From Funneliformis mosseae (taxonomy: Eukaryota > Glomeromycota > Glomeromycetes > Glomerales > Glomeraceae): DNA of 13,647 bases. Positions 1 to 8,244 of the stretch are shown piece after piece (position 1 is the first letter of the stretch; each line of letters starts with the position of its first letter). Under the pieces are notes generated by a model. The model did not search any database. It saw only the letters and a list, made by a program, of their open reading frames with translations, and had not been told where the DNA came from. The stretch is taken from the NCBI GenBank assembly GCA_910592005.1, contig CAJVPP010002746.1, positions 1 through 13,647 of the forward strand. The letters are read 5' to 3'. The position numbers and the translations under genes were made by a program.

Positions 1-1140
1 GGCAAATGTTAGAAATGAATGTCTTCGAAAAGCTCAATTATTAACTTTAGCATATAATAATGAAGCAAATGAGCGTCAAATATGGTGGCTTAGAACTTAA
101 AGAGCAGAAAGGTGTAACCATATATTATTATAAGAAAAAGTAGGCTTTCAGTTAATAAATTGAAGACGTAAAGCTGAGGCTGACTTGGCAGAATTTAATC
201 GGGCCTGGATATTTAATCGGTATCAAAAATGGAAGGCTAAGGAATTTACTTCAAGGCAAATTATTTTAAATTTACAAAACAATCCTTCAGGAAATATGGC
301 TACTATTCAAGATATTATGCATACTATTTCTCTAGCACTCGCATAGTTACCTGATTATGATAGTCAAGAGTCTCCAGATGTGTATTACCAAAAGCTTAGA
401 AATATAAATGAAATAGCACGTCTATTAAGTATCGCTGAGTTTAATGCACAAGTAAGATACAATAATATGAAAAATAAGATAACTGGAAGGTTTGCACCTA
501 TTCCTGCTAATGATCCTTATGCTGGAAGTAATCCACTTATTAATAGTGAACCTCTCTTCCTAGCCTGATTGCGTGAAAAATATAGAGAAGTTATGGTAGG
601 AACTAACCGAAGTGCTATATTTGCTCTTGTTAATGAAAAATTCTTTGAAATAGATACCCCAGATAGTTATGAAAAATGAATCAAACTATTAGTACAAGCA
701 ATGCAAGATGCTGATGTTATACCTTATTTATTTAATCATTTGCCTTCTGATTTAGAAATAAGAGTTAGAATTGCTAACCCTGCTACAGTCAATGCATTTT
801 TTACTGAGTTGCATAATAAATGGTATGAAAGTGCAGGCAAAAGAATACAAGCTTCCGCTCTAGTTAGCACTTAACCACAAAAAGATTAGTTAGATAAAGG
901 GCTTAAAGCAATTGCTTTTATGAAACGGCTTGCAGGAGATTTGCAATATACAGGGCTAGCATCAGATGTTAATATTCTAGATTATTTTATTTATGATGAT
1001 CTTAGTAAAAGACTAAAGCGTAAATGACTCATATTAGAAGAAGCCCCTTCTCAGAGTTAGAGGTTAGAAATACAAATGCTATAAAGAAAGCTGTTAAAAA
1101 GGTAGTATAAAAAGCACCAGTTAAACGAATTGTTCGTCTT

Positions 1141-1182
1141 TGCTTAGTCTGTAGAAAAGCTGACCATATAAAGATTAATTGT
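1141..1182 (+). other. CCHC zinc knuckle of Gag-like protein
   Basis: The translation CLVCRKADHIKINC fits C-x2-C-x4-H-x4-C exactly, the nucleic-acid-binding knuckle of retroviral and retrotransposon Gag proteins. The usual Gly before His is Asp here. It is preceded by a basic stretch (KAPVKRIVRL) and followed by an acidic tail. It lies in a different frame from the upstream Gag-like region; the frame change is near 1050-1065. Confidence 0.8.
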
Positions 1183-1272
1183 CTTGGAGTTAAGAGTACT
1201 AAAAAGGTTAATTATATATACCAAAATGTTGAGAAAGATTCCATCCCAAGAGGGTCCTCTGATGACTCCAAA

Positions 1273-1332
1273 GAACCTGAAATAGAATACATATTTGAGG
1301 AGGAGGCTGAAGAGCCTGAAATAGAATACATA
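1273..1332 (+). repeat. Acidic 39-bp tandem repeat in the Gag-like reading frame
   Basis: GAACCTGAAATAGAATACAT at 1273 recurs almost exactly at 1312 (GAGCCTGAAATAGAATACAT), a period of 39 bp. It encodes EPEIEYI twice, 13 residues apart, within a Glu-rich stretch after the zinc knuckle. The opposite-strand ORF over this stretch (1212-1394) is its antisense shadow. Confidence 0.75.
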
Positions 1333-1418
1333 GTTAAGGAGGAAGTTGAGGAGAATGATAAATATATTGATGATGACGGATTTGCTCTAAACATTACTGA
1401 CCAAAACTGCTATGCTGT

Positions 1419-1431
1419 AAAAAAAAAGTGA
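1419..1431 (+). other. A9 run with A-AAA-AAG followed by TGA: frame change or slippery site
   Basis: The zinc-knuckle frame ends in ...GTA AAA AAA AAG TGA. The heptamer A-AAA-AAG sits directly before the stop, and a -1 step enters a frame open from 1428 to 1979. This is the geometry of a programmed -1 frameshift. In a gene with several other indels, a homopolymer length change is the simpler reading. Confidence 0.45.
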
Positions 1432-1979
1432 TACAAAATGTAATACCTATAAAAAAGACTCACAAGAAGGAATTCCCTACTTCTAAATCTTGTGCTAAAA
1501 ATACTAAAGAAGTACTTCGCATGGCTACAGATCAAATGTATCAAATAGTCTTAAAATCTTCAATATCATTATTAGTCCCTTATTGTCCTAGAGAGATTCT
1601 TATAGGAATTTTAAAAGTTATTAATATGATATTTCCCAAATTAAAAGACCATTGCTTGAATATTGTTATGCCAAATGATACAGTTAAAAGAAGAAAATTA
1701 GCATGGGAGAACGTTACAAGTAATTTTCAAGACATCTTATTTCCGCTATTACAAGCAGTAAATATTGAGCAGAAGTCCCTTTTAGATGTGATGAAAAATC
1801 TATGCAAAGTGCCTCACGATTCTGTTCCATCTTCTTCTCAGACTATTATGGAAATAGAATCTTTGCCAGATAATAACTACTCAGAAAGCAGACATACATT
1901 AAATCACGCTATTAAGGCTTATGCTCAATGTCATTCAGCTGGAAAAAAAATAGTTAAATATATTGGCCTAAGCCCTTAG
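1428..1979 (+). CDS. Linker domain of the Gag-Pro relic, 183-codon open frame, unknown function
   Basis: The longest uninterrupted + strand frame in the window. It has no credible start of its own: it opens with GTG directly after the A9 run, so it is best read as the -1 continuation of the zinc-knuckle frame. The protein begins Lys-rich (IKKTHKKEFPTSK), has a central mostly hydrophobic and helical region around VPYCPREILIGILKVI, and a Ser-rich, then basic end (AGKKIVKYIGLSP). No catalytic motif was recognised. It ends in TAG at 1977-1979, and the protease begins two bases later in another frame (DKFFTNKNADN), so domain and protease were presumably once one chain. It could be a capsid-linked spacer. 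Function unknown. Confidence 0.55.
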   Translation: MIQNVIPIKKTHKKEFPTSKSCAKNTKEVLRMATDQMYQIVLKSSISLLVPYCPREILIGILKVINMIFPKLKDHCLNIVMPNDTVKRRKLAWENVTSNFQDILFPLLQAVNIEQKSLLDVMKNLCKVPHDSVPSSSQTIMEIESLPDNNYSESRHTLNHAIKAYAQCHSAGKKIVKYIGLSP

Positions 1980-1980
1980 A

Positions 1981-2412
1981 GATAAATTTTTTACAAATAA
2001 AAATGCTGACAATGTTGTGACTATTTATTGTAAAATAGGAAGTTTGGTAATACCTTGCGCAATGATTAATACTGGTTCTGATTCTTCTATATTTTCAGAT
2101 AATATTGCTAAACTTGTCAAAGAGCTTTTAGGAATTAAAATTAATAGGAAAAAAATTCATAGGCTTAATGGGGTCGCAAGTCAATTCATATCTATTGGCA
2201 CTATGGATAATGTTCCCATAACAATTGGTTCTGGAGAAAATACAGCCTCTATAATAGATGAATTTTCTGTTATGTCTGCGGAAAAAGATCAGGATAGAAA
2301 TGCTAAATCTTTAGTAATTCTTAGAACGCAATAGCAATATCAGGCTGGATGAAAGCCTTTAATAAAAGGAGAATTTAAGGCTACATGTAACGGAAAGACT
2401 ATTACTATTTCC
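1981..2412 (+). pseudogene. Retropepsin-like aspartic protease domain, catalytic Asp replaced by Asn
   Basis: Retropepsin fold region of the polyprotein. The frame runs DKFFTNKNADNVV, then VTIYCKIGSLVIPCAMI and the active-site loop NTGSDSSIFS at about 2068-2097. The canonical triad is D-T/S-G; codon 2068-2070 is AAT (Asn) where GAT or GAC is expected, so the enzyme should be inactive as written. Further family-like features are the hydrophobic flap region (FISIGTMDNVPITIGS) and DEFSV. The frame stops at TAG 2332-2334, then continues past TGA 2350-2352 into IKGEFKATCNGKTITIS. At about 2412 a one-base loss moves it to another frame (LSVHKS-stop-RNVYTVGKEEL). ATG or GTG starts near 2017 are internal to the polyprotein. 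The protease identity is fairly secure; the element type is inference. Confidence 0.75.
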
Positions 2413-2489
2413 TATCAGTTCATAAATCTTAGCGTAATGTTTATACTGTAGGAAAAGAGGAACTTATAAAAAAAATAGTTGATCAAACA

Positions 2490-2580
2490 TGTTAATACTG
2501 TGGAAATGTATTCCCATATTTAGTCAATCTTTGACAATATTTTTTATGAAAAAATCCATGCGCAATTGAAAAATCCCATG
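2490..2580 (+). other. C2H2-like zinc finger remnant at the polyprotein C-terminus
   Basis: In the frame following the protease, C-stop-YCGNVFPYLVNL is followed by KNPCAIEKSH. This gives C-x2-C (2490-2501), an aromatic and a Leu at usual finger spacings, and a downstream C/H pair, so it looks like a decayed C2H2 or C2HC finger. In-frame TAA and two TGA codons interrupt it. Ligand assignment is tentative. Confidence 0.4.
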
Positions 2581-2654
2581 CTAAGCCTATAAAAAGTTTG
2601 AAAAATTTATGCGTAATTAAAAAATCTCATGCTAAACCTATGAAAAATTTGATA
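2553..2654 (+). repeat. 51-bp imperfect tandem duplication, in frame (17 codons twice)
   Basis: Two adjacent 51-bp units, 2553-2603 and 2604-2654, share most positions (both hold TGCG..ATT, CATGCTAA and CCTAT). In the polyprotein frame they encode NPCAIEKSHAKPIKSLK and NLCVIKKSHAKPMKNLI. The length is a multiple of three and no stop lies inside either unit in this frame, so the duplication probably arose while the frame was still coding. Confidence 0.7.
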
Positions 2655-2767
2655 TGTTTAGAAAAAAATATGATACTCATTCAATTAAATCTTGCCTAGA
2701 TACATATCTGAAAAGTATATTTTTTTTAGATACTTAAATCATTTTTTGCTTTTTCCTACTTTCCAGT

Positions 2768-3652
2768 CTATAATTCAGTGTCGTGATGGGAAAAATATGA
2801 ACTTGATTCTATTGTCGCATTTCTTTTAACATAAGGGTTAAAAGAAATAATCTTATTATTGAGAGTAATAATCTTTAAGTCTTTAGCAAAGATAACATCC
2901 TCTAAATTTTTACATACAGACTCGACGGTCTTCTTTATATCCCATTTTTCATTCTTAAGCTAGGAAATAGTAAAGGATAACTTGTCAATCTTATCTTTTC
3001 CAGCATTAGCTTTATCTAAAACAGAGATATGAGATTTATATTGCTTTTCTAGCTTAGCTGAATGTGAATTATGCTGGGATTCCAATTGATGTTTAAATGA
3101 ATATGTCTTTTGTTTCATATCTACTATGCAATTATTATATTTACTTTCTAAACGAGCCATAAGAGCATCATATTTATCTTTTAGATGTTTGTATTCCTCA
3201 GCAACTTGAGCCTCAATAGTTTTCTTAATATTATTCTCCTGTTGTTGTATATGAAGCTCACGTTCCTCTAACTGTTTTTCAAATCTATCTAACTGGAATA
3301 ATTTACTAGAACCATCAGAAGAGGTATTAGCTTCAATCTTGATTTTCTGGTGATTTTTTTTGTTATGATATCTATTAACCTCCCTAGTAAGTAACTCCTC
3401 AATGTTTGAATAGATACCTCTAACCTGCTTCTCAGATAACGGTTTATTTTTGCAGTTTATAAGACGTAACCATACATCCTTTTTCATAGATAAGGGTAAT
3501 TGGTCAAGCAAATTCTTATAGTGTTTGTTAAATTTGGTTGGCTAGATATATGTTCGATTATGCTTTAGCGTCTTCAGCAAGGTAAGTGATATATTTTTGG
3601 AAGACTGATTTATCAGCCGAAAAATTTCTGAAAAAAAATATTTCAAGAATTT
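2768..3652 (-). pseudogene. Coiled-coil protein, nearly intact, one internal TAG (family also at 7696-8199)
   Basis: From ATG 3485-3487 (LPLSMKKDVWLRL) the frame runs 240 codons to TAG 2768-2770, broken only by TAG at 2960-2962 between LSFTIS and LKNEKWDIKK, where Gln (CAG) would fit. The N-terminal block is KDVWLRLINCKNKPLSEKQ; then a long, highly charged heptad region (FEKQLEERELHIQQQENNIK, YDALMARLESKYN) predicts an extended coiled coil; the end holds LEDVIFAKDLK and ISFNPYVKR. Upstream, another frame (about 3545-3652) reads FSADKSVFQKYITYLAEDAK and then needs a frame change near 3530 to join, so the real N-terminus probably lies there. No enzyme motif. The family looks like one I recall as multi-copy in Rhizophagus; function unknown. 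It points toward the Gag-Pro relic, which ends about 70 bp away. Confidence 0.7.
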
Positions 3653-3659
3653 CAAGAAT

Positions 3660-4110
3660 TCTATATTATCCCAGAAGTTTAGGTATTCCATTTGTTTCTG
3701 ACAAACTTTCACCTAGAATTGACTAAAAAAATTTGTCGAGACCTAGATTCTTGGAAAAAATACCAAAAATGCTAATTTTATTCTAATATTTTCCTTTGAA
3801 AAATTTTCACCTAAGTCACTCCTGTAGAAGTCTTTCTCAATCACAGATTTTGGAATAATCTTCTGCAATCCTTTGACAAGGAAGAGGTGTAAGCTAATAT
3901 GAATTAGTCTCACTAGGACCATCTATTTCAGATTACATGCTTGCGTAATGTAGTATTAGTATGTTAATATTCAAAAAATTCACATGATTTTCATGAGACT
4001 GAAATTTTAACGACGGAAACGACCAAAATCTGTCATCTAAATTTTATTATATACCGCTTTATTAGAGCTTAATAAAAATTACATATATGGGATTTCTGTT
4101 CTATGAATTT
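3660..4110. other. Gene-poor stretch with short repeated motifs
   Basis: No gene was supported between the coiled-coil gene and the multi-exon gene. TTTCACCTA occurs twice about 95 bp apart (near 3707 and 3804), each within similar sequence, and TTTCAAGAA is duplicated in tandem at 3641-3660. On the minus strand the frame continuous with the coiled-coil gene is open back to about 3690 apart from one TAG near 3542, so part of this may be an upstream coding relic. The rest, 3850-4110, holds nothing I recognise. Confidence 0.4.
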
Positions 4111-4349
4111 TTAGATTGAAACTGTTAATACTATTTCACTAGAACTATATTCACTATCCCCAAAGTCAGAACTATATAATATTTTATGAATTGTACAGGC
4201 TACGGCCATTTTTAATGTCAATAAAGTATAGATAAGCTGATATATAGCATTTAGTGAAGTCATATGTAACGGAATTGTTGCCTCCTCTATTAAATAGTAC
4301 TTATAAATACCTGATTCTTTTTATATAGCATAAAGTTCCATAACATCGC

Positions 4350-4419
4350 CTAGAAGTGAATAAAGTAAAATATAAACGATTTATGAATATATAGAAAAAT
4401 AGAAATAATTTATTTGTAT
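4350..4419 (-). other. Intron 3 (70 nt) of the 4111-5989 gene, donor reads AT instead of GT
   Basis: Joining ...INIA-G (ending 4420) to GC-GAT-GTT (DVMELYAI, from 4349) restores one frame. The acceptor CTTCTAG is good. The donor side reads GCAG|ATACAA, where GT would be expected, so a G to A change is likely. Flanking exon ends are 9-bp reverse complements (4341-4349 and 4422-4430). Confidence 0.5.
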
Positions 4420-4931
4420 CTGCGATGTTAATAGTGAATATGATCAGATTCTGCCTCCTTGATAGATGGTTAAATATCTTTTTAAGGTTTTTTATGTTTT
4501 TTGTGGTGTTAATAGAATCCTTGGAAAAACGTATTAATTTTTGTGATCACGATTCCACTTATTTTGACTGAAATTAGGTCTACCGGTCTTAAGATAAACA
4601 ATTTCAAGTTCAGCATTTTTTTTGAACTGGGCTACCATCATATAATCAGCTCTTCAAGCAATTTTATGAGAACCTTTTCGTATAGCACTAGCTGAACTCC
4701 CTTTTTCATCCCTTAATTTAGAAAATATTAATTATAGCAGATATGATAGTGAAATAATAAAACTTTTTGAGTTAAGCCTACCATATGTTCTATACTATCA
4801 GATTTCCTAGTAAATTGCTTATTACTATATTTAATAATGACGTAAGTATCTCACAAATATATGATTCTTTATTTATCGATTTTCCCTTCTTTATATATGT
4901 ATTATATTTTAGCGATTTTCAAACCTTGAGT

Positions 4932-5014
4932 CTATAATTATTTATTGGTTAATGAGCAAAGCAAAAAATCATATAAATAGATTTTGGCAAAAATTACTCG
5001 CTACGGTGACTTAC
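4932..5014 (-). other. Intron 2 (83 nt) of the 4111-5989 gene
   Basis: The minus strand reads AT|GTAAGTCACC at the donor and ATTATAG|ACTCAAGG at the acceptor, with CATTAAC upstream as a plausible branch site. The donor is a perfect GTAAGT, and splicing joins phase 2 to phase 2 (codon AT|A), linking exon B to ILKV. Confidence 0.6.
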
Positions 5015-5493
5015 ATAGATTCTAACATTCATTTTGTTAGATCTTGCAATTCTTCAGACTTATCCATCCATTCTCCATAATTAATATTATCTAAAACCTC
5101 ATCTATGTTAATTTTTGATTCTTCATTTTGGATAAATTCTTTATAAGCTTCCATTATATCATGATTCTGTTCTAATTTATATTTTTAAAATGGCTCTTTA
5201 AAAATATCAAAAACTGATTCAGGCATATTTGTAAAGGGTTCTAACTTGATATCTAGAATACCTGAATAAATTGGATGATTGAATCTAAGGTTCTCTACAT
5301 TTATTTCTTCAAGTTCTGTTTCTATTCTCTTTCACATAGTTTTCTCATAACTAGAGCTCTCAGTCATATATCATCTAACATCACACTTCAAAGATCGTAA
5401 ATTTGTATTTGCATCTTCATATCAGGCTTCTGTATTGATTACTAACACTTCCATTTCTGAGAGTAAACATAGATTTTTGAATGCAGTTGAGAC

Positions 5494-5771
5494 CTAAAAT
5501 ATATTTAAAATTAGTTTTCAAGATTCATTTGATAAAATAATTTCATTTTACATCGCAAAATTAGATTAGGTTTCCATTTTCATAAAGATTCAAGTGCTGG
5601 CAAAATATTTGATATGTAGATATAGTATAAAACTAGTTACTACTGTGTGGGAAGTAATAATATTACAATGGACATCAGCCTCTTCGCTAGTGATTATACT
5701 ATACTAGAAAACCTAAAAAATATGTGACATTATATCCGCATATTTACTATAATTAGTGTTTATTGCCTTAC
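5494..5771 (-). other. Intron 1 (278 nt) of the 4111-5989 gene
   Basis: The minus strand reads AACAG|GTAAGGC at the donor and ATATTTTAG|GTCTCAAC at the acceptor. It is longer than the other introns here and contains an imperfect 14-15 bp inverted repeat (5623-5636 and 5687-5701). Phase agreement requires one base change in the A8 run just upstream. Confidence 0.5.
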
Positions 5772-5989
5772 CTGTTTTGCCAATTTTTTTTCAGTACCAA
5801 AGTTCTAAAGCTTCTTTATTCGCCCAATATTCTCTGAGAGGACTTGTCCTAATACTTGCTCTAGAATATTTTTAAAGTTCTTCACTTCCTTTTCAAGGAC
5901 GTCCATCCATTTACCTTCTTCTACTCATACAAATAATGCTGTAGAAATTCTGACGATATCAAGGGATTCTCTTGTTAAAAGAAATTCTT

Positions 5990-6623
5990 CTATGTTTTAA
6001 TAGAGTAAAGGTTAAATGTTATTAAAAGCTTTGCTAAGTGAAGTAAAAAATAACATAAAGGCATAATAATTTTATTATACTATCCTGACTCTATTTACTT
6101 CCCTCTAGGCTTGCAATCATATTAAGAAAGAGACAGGAGAATATGCAAAGCATTTTACGCCAATTTTTTTTTGAGAATAGCCATTAAGGCGCTTTGCAAG
6201 GACATGCAGAATGTGCGTTGAAGATCTTAACATTACATCATATATATTATATTACTTTAATGAGAATCGAAAACATGTTAACTTATGTTATACACGCTTA
6301 CATGCATTAGCCTTGAGGTACTTCACATACTGAATAATATAATATTTGAGATCTTACTCGAAAAATACTTTATTAAAATAGTTATACAGTATATTACTGA
6401 GGATTTAACCCCGCAGTAGGTGATACATTTCACAATTTTACTGGGCGATCATGCATACAGATTATATAATGCAAAAATAAAAAATATTAAATGAACGTGA
6501 TTTTTGTCCTATCTTTCAATTTTAACATTATACCTCGATTAAAATAGTTTAAGTTATTTTGTTTTGTTTTGCATATAGAGACGAGATAAATATTTCACTC
6601 ATATCGTTTTTGCAATTTGATAG
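5990..6623. other. Mostly non-coding interval; possible upstream exon remnant at 6070-6240
   Basis: On the minus strand, 6240-6070 has short coding-like stretches in two frames (HVLAKRLNGYSQKK; CLFLNMIASLEG before a GTAAAT donor-like site), which may be a broken 5' exon of the gene at 4111-5989. A perfect 8-bp inverted repeat TGCAAAGC/GCTTTGCA lies at 6144-6151 and 6191-6198. From 6250 to 6620 I see only AT-rich sequence. Confidence 0.3.
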
Positions 6624-7302
6624 CTAATAAGTAGTTAGTAAAATATAAGCTGGCTCTGAAATACTTGGTATCGTATTTTCTACTATAGTTGCCTTAGCCG
6701 AAAGATAAGCTTCATAGCTGATTGAACGAGTATCATAATCATATGATACTGATGCTAATTTATCTTTTTCTAAATGTGGGTAAATTGAGAGAAAAGCTCT
6801 AGTTGAAGATGTTTTATTTTCGCCTCTTCTTTTAATATAGCTTGTTTATATTGCCAAATCTTAAATTCTCTTTTATCAATAGATTGGAGAATATCTTTTC
6901 TTCTTGTATGTTCCTTTAAAATAGTATCTCCATTAATACAACTCTTTAAGTGATTATCTCAATAGGAATCATCTATATGACTATTTTCAGATATAAAAAC
7001 CAAGAGTCGCATATACTACAATATATATAATTTGTTGGAAGACCATTATATCTATCACTTTCATATAATGTTCCATATATCATAATATATCCATTCTTAG
7101 AAAGAATTCTCCTGAAATAGTTCTTTTCTAGTATTTTCCTAAATAGATCATAGATACAGGAGCATCATATTTCTGGTATTTTGTGATTACATCTTACTGT
7201 TAAAAGGCCTATTGCATCAACTATTCTTATATATTCTTCAGAACCTCTATGAGTATTGTATACACTAATTAGCTTAGAGTAGGCTCTACTATCTAAATCC
7301 AT
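6624..7302 (-). pseudogene. Zinc-site protein of ~225 residues, two frameshifts and two internal TGA
   Basis: ATG at 7300-7302 opens MDLDSRAYSKLISVYNTHRG, followed by EEYIRIVDAIGLLTVRCNHK, a TGA, then FRRILSKNGYIMIYGTLYES and NYIYCSICDSWF. A one-base slip in a short A run near 6995 moves to the frame SENSHIDDSY-stop-DNHLKSC; another near 6780 leads to LASVSYDYDTRSISYEAYLS and the end PAYILLTTY-TAG at 6624-6626. CSIC followed by H-x4-C (DNHLKSC) makes a convincing C-x2-C...H-x4-C zinc site, about 7020 to 6937. A charged, helical segment follows (KREFKIWQYKQAILKEEAK). Most likely a nucleic-acid- or protein-binding family of unknown role. The start is supported by its position at the beginning of the conserved-looking block. 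No introns are needed. Confidence 0.65.
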
Positions 7303-7695
7303 AATTTAGGCAGAATTATATATCAAATAATCAATTTGTAACGATTTTAATGATTAAGAGATTTATAGTAATTTTAGTGATATATAGCGTTTTTAATGAA
7401 TATTTCTTGTTATAACAGTTTGTAGCAAGTATATTATAATAAAATATCAGATTCATTTTTATTTGATTAACTTCAGGTAGAAACATATTTATAACCAATT
7501 TTTTGATTCAGTTAAATTAGATCTGAAACAATATATACAATATATTCATCTTTGTATTATGGTACACTTGATCTAGCATTTCATTAGTCCCTAATGCTTT
7601 CCCGTTACTTTCAGTTTGTAGATCTTTCGTGATTAACAGAAGGATTAGCCAGAGACGCTTCACATGATGTATTTTTACAGAATGATCAGTTAATT

Positions 7696-8199
7696 TTATA
7701 CTGATAACTTCATATTAGCAAGGGTTTTTTCTATTCCCTGCACCTGCACCCCATTAATTTCATAGTGTAGATAGTTATTTTTCTTAATTTGTTTCTCATA
7801 TTTTCTAGTTAGATTCTGCATAAAATGACTAAATGTTTCTTTATTATATTTAAGCAGTTGCTTTTGCAAAATAAAAAGTTCATATTTAGTTTGATCATTA
7901 ATTCCCTTTCTATGATCATCTGACTTATTTTCTAATTGGGGCTTAATATCAGGTGCTGGGCATTCTGGTCAACTTTGAGGTCATAGTTTTTTCTGATCCA
8001 TAACTTTACGACTCTGGTCTAATGATTTCTGGTAAATCTCTAATGTATGATGTAAATAATCCTCTATCTGCTTATTTTTCTCTAAAATCTGATTTAAAGG
8101 AATAGGTTTGTGCAAATGATTTAGAAGTCTTTGATATACCCTATCTTTTATACTTACTAAAAGCTTATCTGTAATGTAATTATAATCTGAATGGAACAT
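7696..8199 (-). pseudogene. Diverged coiled-coil paralogue, two in-frame TGA codons
   Basis: From ATG 8197-8199 one frame runs 167 codons to TAA 7696-7698, interrupted only by TGA at 7981-7983 and 7969-7971 (KKL-stop-PQS-stop-PECPAP), where Trp or Arg would fit. The N-terminal block YITDKLLVSIKDRVYQRLLN plus KPIPLNQ aligns with KNLLDQLPLSMKKDVWLRLI plus NKPLSEKQ of the gene at 2768-3652, same order and spacing, including the following helical IE..L...L segment. The rest is charged and helical (LILQ-like heptads: LFILQKQLLKYNKETF, LTRKYEKQIKKNN). Another frame downstream (7700-7430) reads CEASLANPSVNHERSTN and KDEYIVYIVSDLI with several stops and may be a frameshifted C-terminus. No enzymatic motif. 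The homology to the other copy is my own alignment by eye. Confidence 0.6.
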
Positions 8200-8244
8200 T
8201 ATATTCAGATATTTACACGCAAAAAAAATCTTGCATGTAAAAAT

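Larger units (their letters stand above)
2..2700 (+). pseudogene. Gag-Pro-like retroelement polyprotein, 5' truncated, decayed
   Basis: Retroelement-type polyprotein relic. The first ~350 codons read in one frame (2-1060) as a charged, Gag-like region; blocks such as LREKYREVMVGTN and ATVNAFFTELHNKWYESAGK are seen. The frame then steps to a zinc knuckle (1141-1182), an acidic repeat, an A9 frame change (1419-1427), a linker domain (1428-1979), a retropepsin (1981-2412) and a C2H2-like tail (2490-2654). At least four frame changes and about fifteen in-frame stops (TGA, TAG, TAA) break it, so it cannot give a full protein under the standard code. The order Gag, knuckle, protease is typical of LTR elements and of the retropepsin-bearing families I recall from Glomeromycotina. 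No reverse transcriptase or integrase follows, and no LTR was recognised. The 5' end lies outside the window. What is sure is the coding remnant; the exact element class is inference. Confidence 0.75.
4111..5989 (-). pseudogene. Four-exon gene of unknown function, decayed (exons 5989-5772, 5493-5015, 4931-4420, 4349-4111)
   Basis: Reading the minus strand, coding blocks line up across three introns. Exon A: EFLLTRESLDIVRISTALFV to ANKEALELWY, ending CAG|GTAAGG. Exon B: VSTAFKNLCLLSEMEVLVIN to INYGEWMDKSEELQ, 160 codons in one frame with four TGA and one TAA, ending AT|GTAAGT. Exon C, after ATTATAG: ILKV-stop-KSLKYNTYIKKG, then HMVGLTQKVLLFHYHICYN, KLRDEKGSSASAIRKGSHK, IA-stop-RADYMMVAQ, LEIVYLKTGRPNFS and LIRFSKDSIN, with several frame slips. 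Exon D: GDVMELYAI-stop-KESG, IPLHMTSLNAIYQLIYTLL, ending VLTVSI-TAA at 4111. Exon phases agree if an A8 run in exon A has gained one base. RADYMMV followed by LEIVYLK distantly recalls a PD-(D/E)XK nuclease core, but the E-x-K is not clear, so I make no functional call. Further 5' exons may lie at 6070-6240. Confidence 0.6.

Noticed and set aside
1212..1394. Minus-strand ORF of 60 codons
   Set aside because: It is antisense to the Glu-rich repeat of the Gag-like frame; its Ser-rich composition is the mirror of GAA/GAG codons.
3590..3652. Splice acceptor TTTTTTTTCAG upstream of the coiled-coil gene
   Set aside because: The tract is good, but reading straight through it is also open in the coding-like frame, so an intron is not needed.
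4560..4660. PD-(D/E)XK nuclease call from RADYMMV and LEIVYLK
   Set aside because: The E-x-K pair is not convincing (L-K instead) and no other motif supports it; kept only as a remark.
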